A stretch of 64,000 bases of DNA from Burkholderia lata (lineage in GTDB: Bacteria; Pseudomonadota; Gammaproteobacteria; Burkholderiales; Burkholderiaceae): positions 1,426,001 to 1,490,000 of the forward strand of contig NC_007511.1 of assembly GCF_000012945.1 (NCBI RefSeq), in the 5' to 3' direction. Position 1 is the first letter of the stretch. Each line of letters opens with the position of its first letter. Made by a program: the position numbers and the translations under genes. Below the pieces are notes generated by a model, which saw nothing but the letters and a program-made list of their open reading frames with translations, searched no databases and was not told the origin of the DNA. This document shows, piece by piece, positions 59,641-64,000 of this stretch.

Positions 59641-59733
59641 GTCTGTCGTCAGACAATTCAAGCTGGCCGCTTGAATCAATTCCGGGTCGTCCGGAATTGG
59701 CCGAAATCCCTCTGATTTGCCAATATTTCGGCC
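59641..59733. promoter_or_regulatory. Four consecutive perfect inverted repeats upstream of the TRAP operon
   Basis: In order: GTCTG/CAGAC (59641-59645, 59650-59654); ATTCAAGC/GCTTGAAT (59656-59663, 59669-59676); CAATTCCGG/CCGGAATTG (59677-59685, 59691-59699); GGCCGAAAT/ATTTCGGCC (59699-59707, 59725-59733). They abut or share a base. No T-tract follows, so a simple terminator is unlikely. They could be stacked operators or an RNA leader. Confidence 0.7.
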
Positions 59734-59811
59734 GGAAATAGGCTGCGCAGATCCCCGTTTTCATCCTTGTCACGGGAAAACCCTCATTTTTATCTCGTCG
59801 GTCGTCGTATT

Positions 59812-59840
59812 ACTGTATCGATACACTAAATCGATACAGT
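59812..59840. promoter_or_regulatory. LacI-type operator pair ahead of the TRAP operon
   Basis: A perfect 12-bp palindrome with central CG, TGTATCGATACA (59814-59825), and an imperfect copy TAAATCGATACA (59827-59838). Together they give 9-bp outer arms ACTGTATCG/CGATACAGT. It sits 34 bp before the first TRAP gene. Central-CG palindromes are typical of LacI-family sites, and a LacI gene is in this operon. Confidence 0.7.
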
Positions 59841-59874
59841 GCGTCGCGAGGCGCAATCGCAAAGGAGACGGCCC

Positions 59875-60903
59875 ATGAATACCTACACCCGGCGGCGCTT
59901 TCTGCAGACGGTGTCCGCCGCCACGCTCGCGGCTGCAGGCGGCTTGCCGGAAGCCGTGCGCGCGCAGCCGGTCGTGACGCTGCGTTGCTCGTCGTCGATG
60001 CCGGCTGACCAGAACGCCGCGCACTACGTGTGGTACGAGCGTCTTGCCGCAAACCTGAAGGCGAGTGTCGGCGACGCGATCCGGGTCGACTACTTCCCGA
60101 ACAGCCAGCTCGGCAAGGAGAGCGATGTCGCGCAGCAGGTCAAGATCGGTGCGATCGACATGATGATCGCGGGTTCGTCGATCTGGGCGACGGTGGCGCC
60201 GGAACTCGGCATGCTGGATCTCGGTTATCTGTTCGACAGTTATGCGCATGTCGCGAAAGTGCTCGACGGCCCGGTCGGTGCAAGCCTGAACGCGCTGCTG
60301 CAAAAGCGCGCGGGCTGCTCGGTGCTGACCTGGGGCTCGCATTTCGGCGGGCGCTGCGTGTTCACGAAGCAGCCCGTGCTGGCGCTGCAGGGGCTGAAGG
60401 GCACGAAGCTTCGGGTGCTGCCGACGCCGGCGTTCATGGACACCTTCAAGGCGATGGGGGCGGTGCCGACACCGATTCCGTTCGGCGAGCTGTACATGGC
60501 CGTGCAGACGGGCGTTGTCGACGGGCTCGAGCACGATCCCGCCACGGTGCTCGCGAGCAAGTTCGACGAGGTGGTGAAATCGTGCTGGCAATCGCATCAC
60601 GTGTTTGCCGCGATGACCGTGGTGATGGGGCGACGCGCGCTCGACCGGATTCCGGCGAACCTGCGCCCCGCGTTCGATCGCGCGGTGGCCGACGCAACCG
60701 TGCAGCAGCGCGCGATTGCCGCGCAGAAGGCCGACCAGGCCGAGCAGGCGCTGAAGCAGCACGGCATGAGCTTCCATCCGATGGCGGCAGCCGAACGCGC
60801 GGCGTTGCGGCAGACGATGCACGACCGGCTCTATACGGCATTCGCCACGCAGTATCCGGCGACCGCGCCGCTGTTTCCGGCGATTGCCGCCGTGCGGGGC
60901 TGA
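59875..60903 (+). CDS. TRAP transporter substrate-binding protein (DctP family)
   Basis: A 342-residue periplasmic binding protein with a twin-arginine-like signal (TRRRFLQTVSAATLAAAGG). The DctP domain has the conserved YFPNSQLGKESDVAQQVKIG and the carboxylate-clamp region GTKLRVLPTPAFMDTFKAMG, with PIPFGELYMAVQTGVVDGLEH in part. It should deliver an organic acid to the TRAP permease encoded next. The start at 59875 has AAAGGAG upstream. It is the first gene of an operon with a fused permease, a LacI regulator and a probable dehydrogenase; operators lie just upstream. Confidence 0.93.
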   Translation: MNTYTRRRFLQTVSAATLAAAGGLPEAVRAQPVVTLRCSSSMPADQNAAHYVWYERLAANLKASVGDAIRVDYFPNSQLGKESDVAQQVKIGAIDMMIAGSSIWATVAPELGMLDLGYLFDSYAHVAKVLDGPVGASLNALLQKRAGCSVLTWGSHFGGRCVFTKQPVLALQGLKGTKLRVLPTPAFMDTFKAMGAVPTPIPFGELYMAVQTGVVDGLEHDPATVLASKFDEVVKSCWQSHHVFAAMTVVMGRRALDRIPANLRPAFDRAVADATVQQRAIAAQKADQAEQALKQHGMSFHPMAAAERAALRQTMHDRLYTAFATQYPATAPLFPAIAAVRG

Positions 60904-60906
60904 GCG

Positions 60907-62793
60907 ATGGAGACCTGTTCCGTTTCGGGCGCCGCGGCGGCGCCTGGCGCCGGCCGTCCGGCACGCCGCGTCGCGCGTGTGCTGGACGCGATGCTGCGCG
61001 CGATCGAGTATGTGTCCGCGGTGGTGCTGGCTGTCGATGTGCTCGTCGTGTTCGTGTCGGTCGTGTGCCGTTATTTCCTGCACGACCCGCTCGACTGGAC
61101 CGAAGAGGTCGCGAGTGCGCTGATGATCGTGCTGGTGTTTTTCGGCGCGGCGACGGTGCTCGGGCGCAGCCAGCACGTCGGCATCGACCTGTTTCGCGGC
61201 TGGTTCCCCGCGCGCTGGCAGGGCGCGCTCGTGCAGGTCGGCCACTGGATCGTCGCGGCCGTCTCGCTGAACCTGCTGGTGTCGTCGTGCCAGCTGCTGG
61301 CCGATTCGTACGACCAGTTGACGCCGGGCGGGCTGCCGGGCTGGATCAACGTGTACCCGATGATGTTCGGCGCGCTGTTCATGACCGTGTTCGCGCTTGC
61401 GAATGCGCTCGACGCGCCGCGCCGCCGGGTGGCCGGCACGCTCGCGTGCTGCACGGTATTCGCGGCCGCGCTGTACGGATGGAATGCACTGGTGCCGGCA
61501 CACGCGATCGCGCCGGGCATGCTGCTGGCCGCCGGTTTCGTCGGCGGGCTCGTGCTGGGCGTGCCGATCGGTTTCGTGCTCGCGTTCTCGGCGCTGCTGT
61601 ATTTCCTGGCCGACCCGACACTGCCGCTGCTCGTCTATTCGCAGCAGGTCATGGCCGGTGCCGATCACTTCGTGCTGCTCGCCGTGCCGTTCTTCGTGCT
61701 GGCCGGGCTGCTGATGGAATCGAACGGCATGTCCGCACGGCTCGTCGAACTGCTGCTGCGGATCTTCGGGCGCGTGCGCGGCGGGCTCGGGCTGATCGTG
61801 ATTCTCGCGACGGCCTGCTTTTCCGGCGTGTCGGGCTCCAAGCTCGCCGACATCGCGGCAGTCGGCGGCGTCGTGATGCCGGCGGTGCGCCGTGCGCGCC
61901 AGGATCCCGACGAAACGGCGGCACTGCTCGCGTGCAGCGCGGTGATGGCCGAGACCATCCCGCCCTGCGTGAACATGATCATCATGGGCTTCGTCGCGAA
62001 CATCTCGATTGCCGGCCTGTTCGTCGCGGGCATCGTGCCGGCTGCGGTGCTCGCCGCATCGCTCGCGGTGGTCACGGTGATCACCGGGCGCAGGATCGAC
62101 GTCTCGGCGGTGTTCACGGAACGCCGCGCGTGGCTGCCGCTCGCGGGCGGCGCGCTGGTCGTGCTGGTGATGGTCGCGATGATCGGCAAGGGCGTGACGT
62201 CGGGGATCGCGACGTCGACGGAAGTCTCCGCGTTCGCGGTGGTCTATGCGCTCGTGGCGGGCTGGCTCGCGTTTCGCGAACTGACCTGGCGTACGGTCGG
62301 GCGCGTGTTCGTGCGCGCCGCGTCGATGGCTGGCGGCATCCTGTTCATCGTTGCCGCGGCGTCGAGTGTGTCGTTCGCACTGTCGATCGAGCAAATTCCG
62401 GCGCTGGTCTCGGGCACAATGACCGCGTTCGCCCACCAGTACGGCGCGACGATGTTCCTGCTGCTCGCGGCGCTCGTCATGGTCGTGTTCGGTGCGGTGC
62501 TCGAGGGTGCGCCGGCGCTGATCATCTTCGGGCCGCTGCTTGCGCCGATCGCGCTGCAGCTGGGCATCAACCCGCTGCATTTCGGCACGGTCGTGGTGGT
62601 GGCGATGGGGCTCGGCCTGTTCGCGCCGCCGGTAGGGCTCGGTCTGTTCACGACCTGCGCGATCACGGGCACCGACGTCCGGCACGTTGCGCGGCCGATG
62701 GTGAAATATCTGCTGGTGCTGGTCGCCGCCCTCGTGGCGCTGATTCTCGTGCCGGCGTTTTCGTTGTGGCTGCCGGCCCGTTTCGGCCTGTAG
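60907..62793 (+). CDS. Fused TRAP transporter permease (DctQ-DctM)
   Basis: A 628-residue membrane protein in which the small DctQ subunit (about residues 25-190, four helices, with DPLDWTEEVASALMIVLVFF) is fused to the large DctM subunit (about 195-628, with FVLLAVPFFVLAGLLMESNG, CFSGVSGSKLADIAAVGG and FAPPVGLGLFTTCAITGTD). The fused form is common for some TRAP systems. It imports organic acids using an ion gradient and the binding protein encoded three bases upstream. It lies in an operon controlled by a LacI regulator. Confidence 0.94.
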   Translation: METCSVSGAAAAPGAGRPARRVARVLDAMLRAIEYVSAVVLAVDVLVVFVSVVCRYFLHDPLDWTEEVASALMIVLVFFGAATVLGRSQHVGIDLFRGWFPARWQGALVQVGHWIVAAVSLNLLVSSCQLLADSYDQLTPGGLPGWINVYPMMFGALFMTVFALANALDAPRRRVAGTLACCTVFAAALYGWNALVPAHAIAPGMLLAAGFVGGLVLGVPIGFVLAFSALLYFLADPTLPLLVYSQQVMAGADHFVLLAVPFFVLAGLLMESNGMSARLVELLLRIFGRVRGGLGLIVILATACFSGVSGSKLADIAAVGGVVMPAVRRARQDPDETAALLACSAVMAETIPPCVNMIIMGFVANISIAGLFVAGIVPAAVLAASLAVVTVITGRRIDVSAVFTERRAWLPLAGGALVVLVMVAMIGKGVTSGIATSTEVSAFAVVYALVAGWLAFRELTWRTVGRVFVRAASMAGGILFIVAAASSVSFALSIEQIPALVSGTMTAFAHQYGATMFLLLAALVMVVFGAVLEGAPALIIFGPLLAPIALQLGINPLHFGTVVVVAMGLGLFAPPVGLGLFTTCAITGTDVRHVARPMVKYLLVLVAALVALILVPAFSLWLPARFGL

Positions 62794-62815
62794 CCGCCTT
62801 TTACAGCAAGACGAC

Positions 62816-63886
62816 ATGAGTACGATTCAGGACGTGGCCCGTCATGCGGCCGTATCGGTCAGCACGGTTTCGAACGTGCTCAACGGCCGCACCGACCAGA
62901 TGAAGCAGGAAACGCTCGAACGCGTGAAGGCCGCGATGGAAGTGCTGCAGTACCGGCCCAGCACGCTGGCGCGCCAGCTCAAGACGGGGCAGACGCCGCT
63001 CGTCGGGCTGCTGGTGCCGTCGATGGCGAACCCGATGTACGGCTACATCGCGCGCGAAGTCGAGGCCTGCGCGCAGGAACGGTACGGTCATCGCGTGCTG
63101 ATCGGCAATACGTATCGCGATGCGAAGAAAGAGGCGTCGTTCTTCGACGACCTGTTCGCGCATGGCGTGCGGCGCGTGATCGTGATCTCGTCGCTGGCCG
63201 ACGAAAGCCACCTCGAGCGCGCGGCCGAGCGCGGGATGACGGTCGTGAGCTACGACCGGCGCGCGACGCCCGGCGAGCTGTCGAAGGTTGAACACGTCAC
63301 GGCCGACAACGAGGCCGCCGCGCGGCTCGCGACGCGTTGCCTCGTCGATGCGGGACACCGGCGGCTCGCGTTCGCGACGGTCGCCGGCATGACCGTGAGC
63401 CGCAGCGACAAGATCCGCGGCTTTCTCGAAACGGCGCGCGATGCGGGCATCGAGGCCCACGCACAGGTGCTCGACGGCGGCCCCGCGAACGAGTACGGCG
63501 ACGCGGTGATCGTCGACGTGGGGCGCGCGCTGGGCGTCGCGCTTGCCGCCGATCCGGCGCGGCCGACCGGCATCGTCGCGGTCAACGACCTGTTCGCGCT
63601 TGGCCTGATGGCCGGGTTGCGTGACGGCGGCCTGCGCGTGCCGGACGACGTGTCGGTCGTCGGGATGGACGGTCACTTCCTGTCGGCGATTTCGAATCCG
63701 GCGCTGACCACGGTGCAACTGCCCGTTACCGAGATGGCCGAGGACATGGTGCGGCGCGTGATGCGGTCGGACGGCGACACGCCACTGGCGCCCGAGTCGC
63801 ACGTGTTCTCCGGGGTGACCCTCATCGAGCGCGCATCGGTCGCGTCGCCGCCGCCGGCGGACCACGCGCAAGGAGGGGCGGCATGA
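62816..63886 (+). CDS. LacI-family repressor of the TRAP operon
   Basis: A 356-residue LacI/GalR regulator. The helix-turn-helix and hinge are at residues 1-60 (IQDVARHAAVSVSTVSNVLN, then RPSTLARQLKTGQ). The periplasmic-binding-like effector domain follows, with VGLLVPSMANPMYGYIAREV and VVGMDGHFLSAISNPALTTV, typical of the family. It lies 22 bp after the permease gene, and its stop overlaps the next start (ATGA), so it is part of the operon it probably represses through the operator pair at 59812-59840. The inducer may be the transported acid. Confidence 0.95.
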   Translation: MSTIQDVARHAAVSVSTVSNVLNGRTDQMKQETLERVKAAMEVLQYRPSTLARQLKTGQTPLVGLLVPSMANPMYGYIAREVEACAQERYGHRVLIGNTYRDAKKEASFFDDLFAHGVRRVIVISSLADESHLERAAERGMTVVSYDRRATPGELSKVEHVTADNEAAARLATRCLVDAGHRRLAFATVAGMTVSRSDKIRGFLETARDAGIEAHAQVLDGGPANEYGDAVIVDVGRALGVALAADPARPTGIVAVNDLFALGLMAGLRDGGLRVPDDVSVVGMDGHFLSAISNPALTTVQLPVTEMAEDMVRRVMRSDGDTPLAPESHVFSGVTLIERASVASPPPADHAQGGAA

Positions 63887-64000
63887 CACGTGTCTTCGTC
63901 ACGCATCCGTCGGGGATGCTCGACCGCTATTTCGGCGCGAAGGCGATGCGCGCGCTACAGGCGATCGCGGACGTCACGTGCAACCCGCTCGATCGCGAGC
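63883..64000 (+). CDS. Start of a probable D-2-hydroxyacid dehydrogenase (cut off by window end)
   Basis: The first 39 codons of a gene whose start overlaps the LacI stop by 4 bp and has AAGGAGGGG upstream. The visible residues (TRVFVTHPSGMLDRYFGAKA followed by MRALQAIADVTCNPLDRE) resemble the N-terminal catalytic domain of D-2-hydroxyacid dehydrogenases, in which the first strand is followed by a helix and an 'A-D-V-x-x-N' strand. No catalytic residue is visible. A dehydrogenase acting on the acid imported by the TRAP system would fit the operon. Confidence 0.6.
   Translation, partial: MTRVFVTHPSGMLDRYFGAKAMRALQAIADVTCNPLDRE

Noticed and set aside
59770..62817. Open frame of about 1000 codons on the minus strand opposite the TRAP genes
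   Set aside because: Arg/His/Gln-rich antisense artefact; the plus strand has unmistakable DctP and DctQM proteins with ribosome-binding sites.

Overview
The window is chromosomal DNA of very high G+C with gene content typical of Burkholderia, most likely the Burkholderia cepacia complex. The strongest species-level clue is a complete FAD-dependent glucose dehydrogenase operon (40945-44350). Its subunit sizes (168, 539 and 425 residues) and iron-sulfur cysteine positions (212, 213, 218) match, as I remember them, the enzyme described from B. cepacia. Burkholderia-type porins, many LysR regulators and paired PBP1C/alpha-2-macroglobulin genes fit the same origin. I see no rRNA, tRNA, phage, insertion sequence or CRISPR array; coding density is high and nothing looks foreign.

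Layout. 1-12.1 kb: LysR and a FUSC-type efflux protein; a molybdopterin oxidoreductase with a bestrophin-like channel, divergent from a MocR regulator; an MscS channel; a SulP anion transporter; a LysR. 12.1-16.8 kb: a LysE exporter, then a MarR / isochorismatase-fold / drug-efflux operon behind a perfect 30-bp palindrome, and a PBP7-like endopeptidase. 17-20.5 kb: an unrecognised protein, a LysR, a small winged-helix protein and an outer-membrane protein. 20.6-26 kb: the Mg2+ ATPase gene mgtA with a proline-rich upstream ORF, and a subtilase lipoprotein. 26-32 kb: an orphan amino-acid binding protein, a Bcr/CflA efflux pump, a GNAT acetyltransferase, a lipoprotein, and TPM and LemA proteins. 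32-41 kb: pbpC and a 2019-residue alpha-2-macroglobulin. 41-46 kb: glucose dehydrogenase, DoxX and a porin. 46-50 kb: an MHS transporter and M20 amidohydrolase with a divergent LysR, and ppnP. 51-55 kb: a ClC channel, a MarR regulator and an HPP-CBS protein. 55-64 kb: two LysRs around a 2-hydroxyacid dehydrogenase/ACS transporter operon, then a TRAP transporter (binding protein plus fused QM permease) with a LacI regulator and the start of what looks like another 2-hydroxyacid dehydrogenase.

The most interesting signals lie between genes. Ahead of mgtA a 52-codon proline-rich ORF ends inside an 11-bp inverted repeat. The downstream arm of that repeat can instead pair with the mgtA ribosome-binding site, so the two folds exclude each other, as in a translational attenuator. 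Next, two near-identical 19-bp operators flank a MarR gene and an HPP-CBS gene beside a CBS-containing ClC channel, suggesting an anion-transport regulon. Finally, the region ahead of the TRAP operon holds four consecutive perfect inverted repeats plus a fifth, LacI-like operator pair.
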